A DNA stretch of 64,000 nucleotides from Sapria himalayana (GCA_029783825.1 JAREIK010018581.1:112001-176000); one strand, 5' to 3'; shown: positions 12,501 through 25,784, counted from the stretch's first letter. Made by a program: numbers and translations. Notes: generated from the letters alone by a model not told the origin.

Positions 12501-12900
12501 TCAAATGCTTTTGTTCCTACGTAATAATATTTAGTGGGAAAAAAATAAAATCATAGATGAGTTGTCTTGAAAGAAAACTTATAGATTGAAAATTAATGGG
12601 ATAGTCATAAATAAATAGAACACCTTGAAGAAATATAATATCAAGTTGAATATTGTCATAACTAAGAGTTTTTTTAATGATTTATCATTTTTGTTGTTTT
12701 TATTATTTTTATTTTAATTTATGCTTTTTATAAGAACACCTAATGTATGAGTTATTCCAATTGCTTTTGCTCATTATATATAATGAGCAATGGTAAAGAT
12801 ATATGATATGTATTATTGAGTATTGCTACATTATTGTTTATTATTTTAGAATTCTAACTTTATATTAGAATAATACCTTAGAAAAAAATAAATCCCAGGA
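9561..12900. other. AT-rich intergenic transposon debris
   Basis: No open frame with a recognisable domain. It contains a 28-bp perfect palindrome (10134-10161) and a region at about 11355-11830 with TGCC-rich and GCTTTAT-rich ends that may be a decayed hAT-like element; its limits cannot be set. Confidence 0.5.
10134..10161. repeat. Perfect 28-bp palindrome
   Basis: GTGTAAATCACCTT is followed immediately by its exact inverse AAGGTGATTTACAC, with no loop. It may be the junction of a collapsed MITE, or simply chance in AT-rich DNA. Confidence 0.85.
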
Positions 12901-12949
12901 TGCATGTGGGTAAGGGCTAGGAATCCTAAAGGGAAAACACATTTACCGT

Positions 12950-14550
12950 GTGTCAACCCTTGCTATTGCCCAACCACTATGTGCGAAAGAATCATGGTGG
13001 CAGAATCTATAGTCATCGGAACTACGATAGTGGTAAAGAGGAGTAGGCATGGAAATTGGAGTGGCAATTATCATGTCAGAGGCATGGTGGATGGTGTGGC
13101 AAATCCACAGTGGTTGGCACTGACTAGGTGATGACAACACTTTTTTTTGGGTAGAATTCCTTATTGGGATTTGATAGAATAAAAAAATAGATTAAACTCA
13201 AATTTAGTTTGATAGAAATTAGGGTTTAGTGTAATTTTGTTTTTTGTAGGAATTAACATGGAGAATGATAATAGTAATAGAGATAGATGGAGAGTCTAGT
13301 TCATTATATACACAATAAGATGATGGATAATATCTATGATATTTATTTGTTATTATTTTTAGAGAGGAGACTGATAGCTTTACATGGTATTGAAAGTGGT
13401 ATATTGACTATCAAAGTTATCTAAGAGTTATCATATAGTTCATCCATCATGAAACTCATACTTATTAGAGAGAAGTATATAAAATTCTTTTCTAAGATAT
13501 CAACAAATTATTATATTATTTTAAATATTTGTAATTAATTTAATTTTATTTTTTCTTCAGACTCATGGATTATCGACAAAAGAGTGATTATTCATATTAC
13601 TTATAATTATACTTTATTTATTATATTTTTTCTAATTTTGAAAATATTATTGTACCTAATAAAAAATATTTGAAAGATACTAGATATAATAATATTTAGT
13701 TTGTATTTTTGTTATTTTTTTATATTATGTATATTTGTATTTGTTTCATTAGATTATTTTTTTAGATAATTTAATTTTAATTTCGAGCAGACGAGCAGTG
13801 CAGATTATGTGTTCTCTATTTGATGATAATATCTCTTCTAGATATTTAAGTATTTTAAATTATTTACTTGTATATTATTAATTTGGTTACTTGTTATTGG
13901 CCAAGTTGAAAATGTTGTATTCCAACCCTAAAGGTATTTGAACTTTGAAGTATTAGATATGTCATTTAGAAAAACTTATTAGAGCTTTCAATTTTATATG
14001 CCATTCTGGTTTAATTAGAGACTCGTTTATTCTGATACACTTACATATATAAAGATTTAGTAGATATGCGATCACAGAGAAAATTAGGTATCTGATCATT
14101 TTTTTAATACTACTCAAGATATACATAAATATATTCTTTTTCATTATAGATTATCATTTTTTCTTATTTTAAGATTTTTTCATAAAATTATAAGAAATTT
14201 ATTTAATAGAAATATTTAAAAAGTAAGAATTAATAATATATTAACATATATGTTAGACAAATTTAGTATTTATCACTTTTTGTGATGACATATACTAATA
14301 TAATGAAGTTAAAAAGAAAAATAGATATCTAATTAAAATATCTCTGACACTCATATATGAAAAATATATTCTAAAATATTTTTAGTGAGATTTGGTTTTA
14401 ATTTATAATTTATCTCAAACAATTAAATTCTATCTTATGTGATTCCATGGTGTATATTCTTTCAAATCATATATTATGGGGAGAGATTATTTAACTTGTT
14501 TCTTAGAGTTTTGAGATTTACTTATTTTATTTTCAATTACTTTTCAAAAT
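12950..14550 (+). repeat. Long diverged direct repeat R1, copy 2
   Basis: Colinear with 7690-9560 (see that entry). It has TTCATCCATCATGA at about 13439 with no MITE, which represents the pre-insertion arrangement. The overlapping 75-codon frame at 12904-13131 is not recognised and probably not coding. Confidence 0.55.
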
Positions 14551-14559
14551 GAGACAAGT

Positions 14560-14880
14560 TGACATCTAGGGCATGCCTGGCCAGCATGGCCCGGTGGCTC
14601 GGTTTCAACCGAGGTTGTGCTGGGTCGGGAGGTCCAATTATTGAACTAGCATGCGCCTAACCCAACCTAGCTTGGGTGCAAAATAGGCTAGCTTGATCTG
14701 GTCAAGTTTCCAGGCTAGGCTGGTCTGGTGCAAAATAGGCTGATCTGGTCAAGTTTCTAGTCCACGACATAGTCTATATAAGATGACCCATACATGGTAC
14801 GACACACCCAAACGTGTTCTCAGCATAGGTGTGGGCCGACATGTGGCATGATTTAAGTCCGTGTTACTAGAGTTGTCAAA
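14560..14880. mobile_element. Decayed GC-rich hAT-family remnant
   Basis: A GC-rich island in AT-rich DNA with internal duplications (GTGCAAAATAGGCT and CTGGTCAAGTTTC each occur twice) and a terminus-like ACTAGAGTTGTCAAA at 14867. Compositionally and in word content it resembles the TAGAGGTGTCAA family. No TSD was found. Confidence 0.5.
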
Positions 14881-14899
14881 GAGAGCATTATGTTTCATA

Positions 14900-16470
14900 C
14901 TCGAAACGAATGAAGTTTGGGTAACATGACTATATTATGAGTGATAATTTTTAGTTCCAAGAATATGTATTCTTTTTCTTTGATAGGTGAATATGCTAAT
15001 ATCAATCTTTTATCAACTGAGGATGTAACTAGAGGTGTCAAACGGGCCGGCCCGGCACGGCCCGGCTCGTTTTTTTAGGGCACGACCGTGACACCTGCTG
15101 GGCCGGGCACGGTTCCTGTACCGTGCCCGGCCCGGCACGGTTTAAAACCATCCGGGCACGGCACGGCCCGTAGGCACGGCAGGCCGAGCCGTGCCGGGTC
15201 GGGAGTCGGGACCGCGGGTCGGGATCCAATCAGACCCGACCCGCGGTCTTTTTTTCGGGAGGGGACGGGTCACGCCCACGCGTGCCCGCGTGAAACCGGC
15301 ACGGGAAGAACCCGTGCCGGCCCGGCCCGGCCCGGTTGACACCTCTAGATGTCACAATATACATGAGATTCTATTTACATAATGAGTGATCATTTTTTTT
15401 ATTGTATGTTTTTCATTTTATTGTACTTATTTATATTTTATTTTTCATATTTTATGTTTCATTATTATGTGATATGAGGAAATCAGTTTTACCCGCTCTT
15501 AAATGTTGTTGGGCATTTCTAGAAATCATTTTTCTAATGAAAACTAGAAATGGAGCATAATGCATAATGAATTTTTGTAATGAAAATGCTAAAAGAAATA
15601 GAAAATAAAAAAAAAATTATGACTGATTTTACTTTATAAATGAATATTAGAATGCATTAATAATCATGAAAATAGAGACTAGATTATAATATTAGTATTT
15701 AAATTTTGTTAAATTTAATTTGTATAATTTAATTTTTTTTAACAAAATTAAAGTTTTTATATATATTAATTTTATTATTAATATTTATATTATCACTAAA
15801 TGATGAGTTATATTAAGAGTTTTTGTTAAAGGTCTAGAAAATTTTGTGATGAAAATATTGATTTTTATTTCTAATTCATCATGATATGAAATAAATAAAA
15901 TAATATTTGAGAATGTAAATAGTAAAAATATTTAGATTGAGATAAAATTTTAACTATTATTTTATGTTATATAATTTTACTTATAATCATTAAAATTTTT
16001 TGTGAATTCATAGTAAGTTAAAATTAAATTACAATATCAATGCTTAAATAAGCTATTATACATTTAGTATAATTGAATATTAAGTATAAGATAAAACTAA
16101 CACATCATCAATCTTATTTTAGATATTGATGATCCTAATATATTGCTAATAAAAATAAAGGAAGATATATTTATAAATTAAATGCAACTACATAAGATTT
16201 CATTTTGATGATAATATATCAATGTGAAGTGATGTTACTATTAGTGTGCCAAAAATTTTATTTCATACTTGAGTTAGTACGATACTTATGCTAAGAGAGA
16301 ACTTTAAATTTTAAGATTGTATCTTATATTTTATTGATAGATAAAATAATGATACGTATGATTTTTTAGATAAGGTCTATGAGAGTGACATAATATCATG
16401 TAGAAGTACAAGCAATTATAAAAATAATAATTTAGTAAATTTAGATGATGAATACATCAAAATATGTTAT
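14900..16470 (+). repeat. Long diverged direct repeat R2, copy 1
   Basis: Colinear with about 26230-28790. Shared landmarks include AGTTCCAAGA, CTTGATAG/TTTGATAG, TATTTACATAATGAGT, AATGCATAA, AATTCATAGTAAG, and ATAATATATCA/ATAATATATTG followed by CTA.TAGTGTGC. No protein domain is recognisable. Copy 1 carries a hAT element at 15030-15347 that is absent from copy 2. Confidence 0.7.
15030..15347. mobile_element. Non-autonomous hAT element (copy C) with TSD
   Basis: Termini TAGAGGTGTCAA (15030-15041) and TTGACACCTCTA (15336-15347). Flanks GATGTAAC (15022-15029) and GATGTCAC (15348-15355) match at 7 of 8. The 318-bp body contains a 14-bp-arm inverted repeat: GACCGCGGGTCGGG at 15210-15223 and its inverse at 15235-15248. 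The empty site is visible in repeat R2 copy 2. Confidence 0.93.
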
Positions 16471-17600
16471 TCTAATATTTTTTTTTCATGATTTTGTAAA
16501 GGGAAGATCTTATTTTGTTTAATTGAGTAATTTTAGTTGACTCATTGACTACATAGTGCGAAAAAGACACTCTTATGTGATGATAATTTTAATACTCTAT
16601 CCTCTTAGAGAACTCGAGGGAAATTTTGGTGCTCAGGCCATAGCAAAAAGAAAGCACCAACAAAGAATTAATCATGAAGGTGAAGAAGCTCTCAACTCAT
16701 ACTTTGTTCTTTAGGCTTTAGACCCTCCTTGCTTTTTCATCTTTCTTTGAGTGGAGCACTCGATGGAAAGGGGGCACACAAGGCTTTTCATTATTAATAT
16801 TTTCTGAGATTGTTTGGTTATCCAAGAATGCTGGTCTTTGTTTCCCATATATCTTATTTGTTGTTTCTATTTTATGGTACAATTTGCATTTTTGTCTTTT
16901 ATTATTATTTATTATAATCATGGTGTATTTTTTATAATTCATTACTATTTTATTATAGTAATGATACATTCAATTATTATTTATATTTTTTAAACAATAT
17001 ATTTGGATTTATTTTATTGAAATCTAAACTAATAAATGGGTTAAAGTTTAATATTTTTTATAATATTTTTTAGATTGTTTAACATGCTTATATATAAAAG
17101 TAATTATAATATTAGTCAAGTTTTAATATTCGAGGGTACTGAAATTTAATTATTTTTGAGGTTTGTTTACTTTTTTTAAAACGTGAAAATTAAGATTTTT
17201 TATATAAAATTTTCAATTTTATAATTAATAAACTCAAAAACATCCAAATTCAATATGAAGAATATGCTAAACAGATCAAAAACCATAACAATATAAATAA
17301 AAAGCAAAAATTATGAGATTCCATATGTTGAGTGTTCTCATCAAAAGTAAATACATAACATAAAGAATAAAAATCATAATATTTTTATCAATTAGTGGAT
17401 AAATATCCAGTATATCAAGCTTATATATGAGAGAAGGCAATGCTTCCTTAAAATATTCATGAATGTATTAGTTAATGAATTTGTTGTTGGAACATATGCT
17501 ATATCAATTGTATATTCTTGAATATTTACCATGAGAAAGAAGAAATTTACCTCTTTGTATTTTATCTATTTGTGAAATGTTGGATTGTAAGTTATATATC
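16471..17600. other. AT-rich intergenic DNA
   Basis: A slightly less AT-rich patch at about 16600-16830 has no recognisable coding content. The 83-codon minus-strand frame at 16718-16969 shows no family resemblance and is not called. Confidence 0.5.
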
Positions 17601-17692
17601 TCTGTGTTTTCAAAGGCGAGTTTGAGGCCCGCCATGATGCGCTCCTCGGGGCGAGGCACCAACAAAACGCCTTGAGGTGTTTGTCAAAAAGC

Positions 17693-17887
17693 TTAACTGC
17701 TCGACGGGAAGAAAATTGAACTGCTGGACGGGAAGAAAATTGAACTGCTGGACGGGAAGAAAAATGAACTGCTCGATGGGAAGAAAATCGAACTACTCGA
17801 TGGGAAGAAAATCGAACTACTCGACGGTAAAAAAAATCAAACTGCTCGATGGGGAAAAAAACCTAACTGCTCGACGGGAAAAAAAGA
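17693..17887 (+). repeat. Subterminal 24-bp tandem repeat, eight units
   Basis: Units follow AACTGCTCGACGGGAAGAAA plus four variable bases. The first five are nearly identical; the last three gain A residues. It sits about 90 bp inside the left end of the hAT element. hAT transposases are known to bind repeated subterminal motifs, so this is a plausible binding array. The 120-codon frame across it (17677-18039) simply translates the repeat. Confidence 0.9.
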
Positions 17888-18421
17888 AAACACAAACATC
17901 TCCCCCTCTTCATCTTGATCTTCTCGATCATTTCGGCTTCATCTCCAGACTCCAGGTATCTCTTCAATCTCTCACTCTCTTCATCTCTCCAACTCTTCTT
18001 CCCGAGCCCTTCTATCTCAAAAATGTAACAAAAATGTAAATATGAGCTCTTCTAAATTCGGGAAAAATCTCCCCCAGCCCCCAGCCCCCTACCCACTGGC
18101 CATTATTCCACGAGCTCATTTATAGCCCCCTGCTCTACTAACTCATTTCCAATCCCCTGCTCCACTAGCTCTTTTTTTGTTCAATTAAATCAGAGCTCAT
18201 GTTTACTCTATTTTCTTTATTAATTTTTTTTAAAAATCCAACAGCCATATAATCCAATTTCATTCTTAATTTTATCTAAAAAATATTGGTTTTTTTTAAT
18301 TTAAACCAATAAAATTCTGAATTTCATTTTTAAATTTCTTTCAATTATGTTTTGTTATTATTTTTTAGTCAATTATATTGTTATATAGAAATATGATTAT
18401 TATTTTTGGTGTTTTTTTAGA

Positions 18422-20921
18422 ATGAGTTTCTTCAATTCGAAAAATTCAAGAAAAGATTTTGTGTGGAAATATGTTATTGAAGTTTCCGGGGAGCAATATT
18501 TGAGATGTAAATTTTGCAATCAAAGATGCACAGGAGGGGTGAATAGACTCGAGCATCACTTAGCTGGAACTCATCATGGTATGAAACCATACCGCAAAGT
18601 TAGTGAAGATGTTAGATTGAAACGCAAAGATGCATTGGCCAATTTTAAAGATCAAAAAATGAAAAGAAATGAATTGCTCCAAGAAATTGGTATGAGTCCA
18701 ACTTCAATGCATGAGAGTGCCTTGTCCAAAACAATTGGTACCTTAGAGAGTTGGAGTGGGAGTGGGAGTGGGGAACCTATTCCTAGGGAACCTATGGATA
18801 AATTTACCACTTCACAACCTCATCAAAGTACTTTGAATTCAATGTGGAAGCAAGAAGAAATGAAAGAAGTGTGTAGAAAAATTGGTAGGTTTATGTATTC
18901 AAAATATCTCCCATTCAAAACTGTGAATGATTCTCATTGGATTCCAATGATGGATGCTGTTGCAAATTTTGGGCCCGGGTTTAAGTCTCCATCTATGCAT
19001 GAATTGAGACATGGATTCTTAGAGAAGTGGTGAATGACCTAAGTATCATTATGGAAGATCACAAAAGAGTTTGGAAATAATATGGATGTTTAATTATGTC
19101 AGATGATTGGACAGATGAAAAGAGTTTTGTCTTATCAATTTTTTGGTGAATATTCCTGCTGGCACTTGGTTTATGAAATTAATTGATGCTTCTGATACAA
19201 TAAAAAATGAGGAATTGATGTTCAAATATCTTGATGATGTGGTTGAAGAAATTAGGGAGGAGAATGTTGTGCAAACCATCACTGATAATAAATTTAATTA
19301 TGTGAATGCTGGAATGAGGCTTATGGAAAAAAGGAGAAGATTGTGGTGGACTCCTTGTGCTGCACATTATATTGATTTGATGTTGGGGATATTGGAAAGG
19401 TAACTGTTCATGAAACTACACTTGCTCGAGCTAGGCAAGTAGTGAAGTTCATATATGGACATACTTGGGTTCTTAGCTTGATGAGAATATTTACAAAAAA
19501 TCATGAACTTCTTCGTCCAGCAATAACATGGTTTGCTATTTCATTTCTTACTCTTCAAAGTATTTATAAGCAAAAGCAAGCTCTTATTGTAATGTTTTCC
19601 TCAGAAAAATGGTGTTCAAGCAAATAGGCTAAAAAGGTAGAAGGTATGAAAGCTCGAAGTACAATGTTGTTTGATCCAAAATTTTGGCCTCATGTTGTTT
19701 TTTGCATAAAGATCACTATTTCATTAGTTAGTGTCTTTAGAGAGGTTGATTCAGAGGAAAGACCAGTCATGGATTATATTTATGAGTTGATGAATTCTGC
19801 TAAGGAGAAGAATGCATTTAATTATGGGGGTGTGGAGAGAAAATATGAACTGATTTGGAGAAAAATTGATTCAAGATGGACTCCTCAACTTCATCGTCAT
19901 TTACACGCAGCAGGTTACTATCTTAATCCTCAATTGTGGTATGAGGATAAGTTCTTTAATGTTGATGATGTGAGGAAGAGATTATTTGAATGCATGGATA
20001 AGATGTTGGATTATCAAGAATATTTAAAAGTTGATATTCAGTTGGACTCATTAATTAACCAAGCAATTGGTGAAATTGGGAGTCATATTGCAATTGATTT
20101 TTGAACATTAAGAAGTGCTACAAGTTGGTGGATGCGTTTTGGGGGTTCAATACATGAGTTACAAAAGTTCACTATTCAAGTTATTAGCCTTACTTGTAGT
20201 GCTTCGGGATGTGAAAGAAATTGGAGCACATTTGAATCGGTAATATTTCTATTTATGTAAATTTTTATACATATATTTTTATTTCAATGTTATAGAATTT
20301 TATTTCATTTTAATACAAATTTCTTTATTTTATTATTTGTAGATACATACAAAAAAAAAGAAATAGATTTGAACATCAAAGGTTGAATGCTTTAGTATAT
20401 GTAAGGTACAACACTAGATTGAGAAAATGAAGTCTACAAAGGAAATAAAATGTTGATCCGATTTTGATAGAGGAGATTGATTCGGATGATGAGTAGAATT
20501 GCGGAGAAAGAAGATCCCCTCCTTTCTCTTGATCTTTGTTGGTTTCAGGATGATGAGTTATTCACTGTTGATGCTATTAGAGTTGTGTTATCCGACTCCC
20601 AACAGACTTAAGTATCATTGGATCACATGATTTCTTCACATTCCTACAAAAGAAAACATAATGAAGAACCAAATAAGCACTCAAAAATTGAAGTCATAAA
20701 TTTGATTAAATTTAATAATAAACTTATAATATTTAAACCTAATTAATAATTTATACTAGGTACAAGTAGAGGCAAAGGTAAAGAAAAGAAGTTCAATTTG
20801 ACATCAATTGATGATGATGAAGATTTACATGAAATGAGAATATATGATAGTGAATATTTTCCTATTTTTGATACATTGGATGAAGATGATGATGCACTTG
20901 AAGAGGAGGATTTAAATTGAA
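18422..20921 (+). pseudogene. hAT transposase, broken, with probable intron
   Basis: The first frame (18422-19033, 203 residues) begins with a BED zinc finger: Trp15, Cys29, Cys32, His46 and His51 are all present. A stop at 19031 ends it. The DUF659-like core continues in other frames (MSDDWTDEKSF near 19097; then 19143-19403 with ITDNKFNYVNAG and CAAHYIDLML). Further pieces lie at 19442-19627 and 19646-20104. The dimerisation domain is at 20105-20240 (SCSASGCERNWSTFE-like) and resumes after about 100 AT-rich bases at 20342 (HTKKRNRFEHQRLNALVYVRYN), indicating an intron. An acidic exon at 20760-20921 may be the carboxyl end. The protein would have bound the element's ends and cut and rejoined DNA. 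It needs several stops and frameshifts to be removed, so it is not functional. Confidence 0.93.
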
Positions 20922-21250
20922 ACAAATTACTCTAGTGTTCTTATTTCATGATTTGGCTATGTCTTTTTGTTAAAGTTTGAAACTATTAGTATAGTTGAAT
21001 CTATTTTTTATTTTATGACTTTGTTATGGTTTTTTGTGAAAGTAATGAACTAGTACGTTTTTTTTAAAATAATTCAAAAGAATTATTTTCATATTTTTAT
21101 TTATGCTATTTTATCTTATATTTTTTAAAATATTAATTAATTATATATTATAAGCCTCAAAAAGCTTACGCCTCAAAGCCTTGAGGCTTAAGCCTCGCCT
21201 CTTGAATACAAAAATATCCCGCCTTACGCTTTCGTCTTTAAAAACTTTGA

Positions 21251-22179
21251 TATATCCAACTACTTTACTATCATTGTAGAGAGTAATAAGAGAAGTGGAT
21301 ACATGATATTTTAAAGGTGTTTGATCTAAAGTATTTTATATAAGATTATTATCATCACTTTGAACTTTATTTCTTCCTGAGATCTCGTGATCACTATTTG
21401 TCTCTTACTTTTATAAAATATAAGATGTTTTAATGAAAAATATAATATCTTAGACTAGGTCTCCTTTTTATGCAAGCTAGTACTCAATTAAATTTTGAAT
21501 TACTAGCCAACTAAAGATGCCCGTGATCACTAGAAAAATATGAATATGAGATTTTTTTTCACATAATTATGTTAAGCTATATATGAGTGAATATATTATA
21601 GAGAATCTAAAAAATAATTAATTATACTGACTACATAAATTTTATTTAGTTTAGTGATAATCAGATAATTATTATTTTTGGTTCTCTTATATATCGCTTA
21701 GTTAATTGCAGAATACATATTAGATAACAGTATATTGCTGAAAATTATAATATCTTATGTTGAAAAGATAAACCTCTTTGAGAGGCGTAACTGCATGCCT
21801 CCTATGTGTATAATATCTTTTGCTGAAAGTTATTTATATTTTGAGAAAATATCTGAGATTTCCAATGTTTTTCATCTATAACTATGATTTTAAGTACTTA
21901 TTGAATTCAATAATTCTCAAATTATCATCTCATAATAAGAATATTATTATGTGAAATGATAAAATTATACTCTCAGTAATTGCTTCAAGTTATAAAAGAA
22001 TTTTTGTAATCTACAAATTGAATTTAACTATTTTGTTATTATCTAAAAATTCAATGATTGTTTTATATGCACCTCATATTCAAATTTATTATGAATAAAG
22101 ATATTGTTCATGTTTAATTGTTGTATTTTCTGTTTGTGAGAATTAGTGAATAAGTATTCATTTTGAGGTCATCTTAGCA
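21251..22179. other. AT-rich intergenic DNA
   Basis: No coding or structural feature recognised. Confidence 0.6.
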
Positions 22180-22400
22180 TAGAGGTGTCAAACAAGCCAT
22201 ACTGTGCTAATATGACCCAAAATTTTGTGGTCTCGTTGGGCCATTGTGCCGTTCCTGGCATGACATGACACGAGATCACAATGACTTGACCAGACAACTT
22301 GATTTGCCCATAGTTTGACACTTCCATGCCGAGTCATGTTGGGATGATTTTGGGTGCTACTGAGTCATGCCACTTTTGGGCAGCTTGAATGCTTAATTAA
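22180..22400. mobile_element. Decayed copy of the TAGAGGTGTCAA hAT family
   Basis: It starts TAGAGGTGTCAAAC at 22180. A right-end-like TTTGACACTTCCA lies at 22314-22326, but the flanks (TCTTAGCA and TGCCGAGT) do not match, and GC-rich sequence with GTGCC and GTCATG words runs on to about 22390. The copy is either truncated or the true right end is lost. Confidence 0.65.
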
Positions 22401-25360
22401 ATTTTTTTAAAATTTTAATTTGTATTTATTAAAAATATTATATATCAAAATAATATAATTAAAAAGTATATTGCATTAGAAATTTACATGATTTAAAATC
22501 AAATCAATAATTAAAATAAATATTTTACATTAGACTTAACTCAAAATATCATATAAAAAAATATAATCCAAAATATAATATATAACATAATATGAAGTAA
22601 AAATAAATAAAATATGTATTATTATTGCACAAGTTATCAATCCATGTCTATAGTATGGTAGTACGGATATAGATTATCATCGTTATGTATGATTTAAGGG
22701 TGATGCTAGTGATGGTCTCAATATTCTCGATATTTCATGAGTTATTACTCGATAACAATTTTTTTGCTTTATCCCGAATGTTCAATTTTGAATTTTCTTA
22801 GTCTTTCAAGTATACAAGCGTTTCTATGATATATGATCATAATCTATATTTTCTATCTAAAATAATATTAATAGTCACAGAAAAAAGACTCCAATATTTT
22901 ATTAGATATCGGAGGTGTCAATAGATCATATGTCATTTTAGATAGCACAAGATATATAGATTCGTATATTTTTTATCAATTCAAAATATTTAAATTATTA
23001 TTATTATTATGTAATAGGATAAAATAGTAATCACTATTTAAATAGTAAGATATCTCATTCATATTCGACAGAAAATCCCTTTATTTGCTACTTGCTAATT
23101 GAATAGAAAAGGCATTGCCTTCAAATATGGTATTTATGTGTATGGTTAGAGATTTATTATAATTACCATACCTAGTGTCGTAATAAGTAAATATGCTAAT
23201 TAATTTTTTGCGAATAAAATTTTTAAGTTTGTTTGTTTGTTTTATGCAAGTAGATATGCAACTTAATATATTTTATATTTTTATCCTATTCACTTTTACT
23301 CTATGATTCATATAGATAGTCAAGTAATACATAATTGAAATAGAAGATTAGTAGTTTAAATATTTAGTTTCTATCTCAATAGTCATTCTACTAAATGCAT
23401 GTTCTCCTCTATACTTATTAAATATGTTACTATTATTGCACATGCACAAAAGTACAATGCAAGTCATGTGAGTATATAAATGAATGCATGTTTGTCGTAT
23501 TATAAAAAATATTTAGGAATTTCATAAAAAAATTTTTATTTCTTCATCTGAATTATCAATAATAAAGTTGTCACTCACTATTAATATAATTAGATATCGT
23601 ATGTTGGTAGCCAACACATGATTATAACATCATGTAAGTATAGTTTCAATGATATTTTATATTCAGTTGAAATTTTTATTTTTAAGCTCGTTGACAAATA
23701 TAGACTATTAAAATTTTATTGTCTACTAGATATTCTAAGGTATTTTAGTGAATTTATTATTTTTTCTAATATGGAAAAATAATTTTTATTTTTGCTTGCA
23801 TTATTAGGTTAATTACGTGATATATATATCTAACATAAAAAATTTTATCTACTGTCATATTTTAATATTTTTGACAATTATACTAATAATGATTTTGTTA
23901 TTCAAAATATTTATTGAATATAATATATAAATTTTTTTTTGAATATTATATACTTTAAAGATCATTGTCATCACTCATATATGATAGGGAGATTATGAGG
24001 GGTAGTGAGATATGTGAATGATGTATCATCGTGATTAATTCATATGTCGGATATCACCAATACTACTTAATTATATTTCTTAAATTTATTAATTATTGAT
24101 TATTTCTTAAATTTTTAATATTTTATTATATCATTTTTATTGGTGGATTTTAACAATTTTATGATAAGTAAGTTAAAAATAAGTTTGCATAATACTTATT
24201 ATGCTAGGATCTTTTAAAAATATAATCGAAAGATTTATGATAATAATTAATTTGATCATATATTTTCTCTTAAAGTTAATGTAATAAATAGGGATCATTG
24301 AAGTTAAAGTTGTTTCTACTTCAAATACCCCACCACCCATTTAGGTTTGCATATGTCATATGATTTAATATATAAAATTTTTTAATGTATTAAATCGACA
24401 TGTTTCTTAAGCTTGTTAGTGCCATTTGTATTTCTATATATATATACATATACATACACTATGTCAATTTTTTTTGATATATTTAGAATTATTTATTTTT
24501 TATTATATTAAAGTGAGTTTATACTACTGAAACTATTCTAGTTTTAAATTTTTTAGGTAAATGTATTGAAACTATTAGAGTGAACCTAGTTTTGGTCTCG
24601 GAACTTTTAGCTGCGTTGTCATTATATTTATATCTATGTTAAAATCATCATTATTAAAATTATTATTTTATATTTTTATATTATATTTATATTTTTAAAT
24701 TTTAAAAAATTTATATTAAATTTTTAAAAATTATAAATTATAACATTAATTAATAAAAAAAATAAATATGTATCATAACAACATAAATTTATTTTAGCAT
24801 CAATTCGTAGTCATAGTTTCTCTCTTTTTTTAAATTATCTAGCTTAGAGTCAAGAATTAATAGTTAAATAGAGCACACACTATAAAAGAGGAGAGAGAAG
24901 AGGAGAGATAATTTGATAAAAATCAAAAAAATTTATTTTATAAAAAAATATTTTTATTTTATAAAATAAAATATTTATATATATATAAATATAAGTTGTC
25001 TTGGAAACTATAAAAAATTAGTTTTCTTCCCATTCACACACACACACACACACAATATAAGAGATAAGAGATAAAGTGACAACTAAGGATAGAGAGTCAA
25101 TATACAAAAAATGAAAGAGGATCAAATGGTCAAGGATTGGGCACTTAGGGCTTTACTAGTTGAGAGGATGTCACAATTGTATAAAAAGTATAAACAAATA
25201 ATTATATAAATATATATAAATGGGGAATGGTTCAGAGCGAGGATAGTATTCCTTTATCCAGTCCCAACCTTGTGCCTGGGAAATTTTTTTTCACCAGCCT
25301 CGTTCTAGAAACCTGGTAATGCAGACAATCTAACTCCATTCAAAGAGGGTTAGGGCCGAG
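22401..25360. other. AT-rich intergenic DNA with a (CA)n microsatellite
   Basis: Almost 3 kb of very AT-rich sequence with no recognisable genes. A (CA)n run of about 10 units lies at 25035-25054. Confidence 0.6.
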
Positions 25361-25612
25361 TGTGAAAGACTTGGTCTTCTTGCTAAAATTCTTTGAGGCA
25401 CTTATATAACTTATCCCACGGATATTGCTAAGTCAACTTCTCATTTGCCTAGTAAACTATGCTTGACTTCTACCTATAATTTAGAAGCAAAGAGAACTCA
25501 AGATAATACTAATAAGAAAAAAACTCTTTGTTGAAGAAATAATTCTTTACAATACTTAAGAAAAACTCAACTTGGTGATTTAGTTAGGTATTTGGAAATG
25601 AGGCTATTTCCT

Positions 25613-25650
<38 letters not shown>

Positions 25651-25784
25651 ATAGAAGTGTGTATAATACTTAAATAATCTCTAAAGTAGTTTACTATGTA
25701 TATGTAATTATAAGACTACCATTAAATATTCTAGACTACTATTTCATATTTTATGATCTTCCACACTCCTCTATATAAGTGTCA
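25361..25784 (-). repeat. LTR related to the 4.4-kb chromovirus LTR (apparently solo)
   Basis: Read on the minus strand it shares ordered blocks with 4368-4785: AGGAGG...CTCATTT, CACCAAGTTGAG, CTTTGCTTCTAAATT, GTCAAGCATA, TTGACTTAGCAATATC and GATAAGTT. Length is similar (about 424 bp). No coding sequence flanks it, so it is probably a solo LTR. Candidate 5-bp flanks CCGAG and TAGTC do not match. A (TA)n tract at 25616-25648 occupies the position of the TATA-like box of the other copy. Confidence 0.8.

Larger units (their letters stand above)
17601..21250 (+). mobile_element. Decayed autonomous hAT transposon (BED/DUF659/dimerisation type)
   Basis: The left terminus near 17606 (GTTTTCAAAGGCGA) mirrors the right terminus near 21245, read in reverse (GTTTTTAAAGACGA). 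Further in, both ends share GGCGAGGC and a CCTTGAGG/CCTCAAGG region followed by an AAGCTT-containing stretch. Between them are a 24-bp subterminal tandem repeat and a full-length but broken transposase gene. I could not identify a clean 8-bp TSD (TATATATC against TATATCCA is unconvincing), so limits are good to about 10 bp. Confidence 0.85.

Noticed and set aside
12904..13131. Possible small gene on the plus strand, GC-richer than its flanks
   Set aside because: No recognisable motif, and the minus strand is equally open; it lies in the diverged repeat R1, where the other copy has a different frame.
17606..21245. A clean target-site duplication for the larger hAT element
   Set aside because: Candidate flanks TATATATC and TATATCCA agree only after shifting and are AT-rich, so chance is likely.
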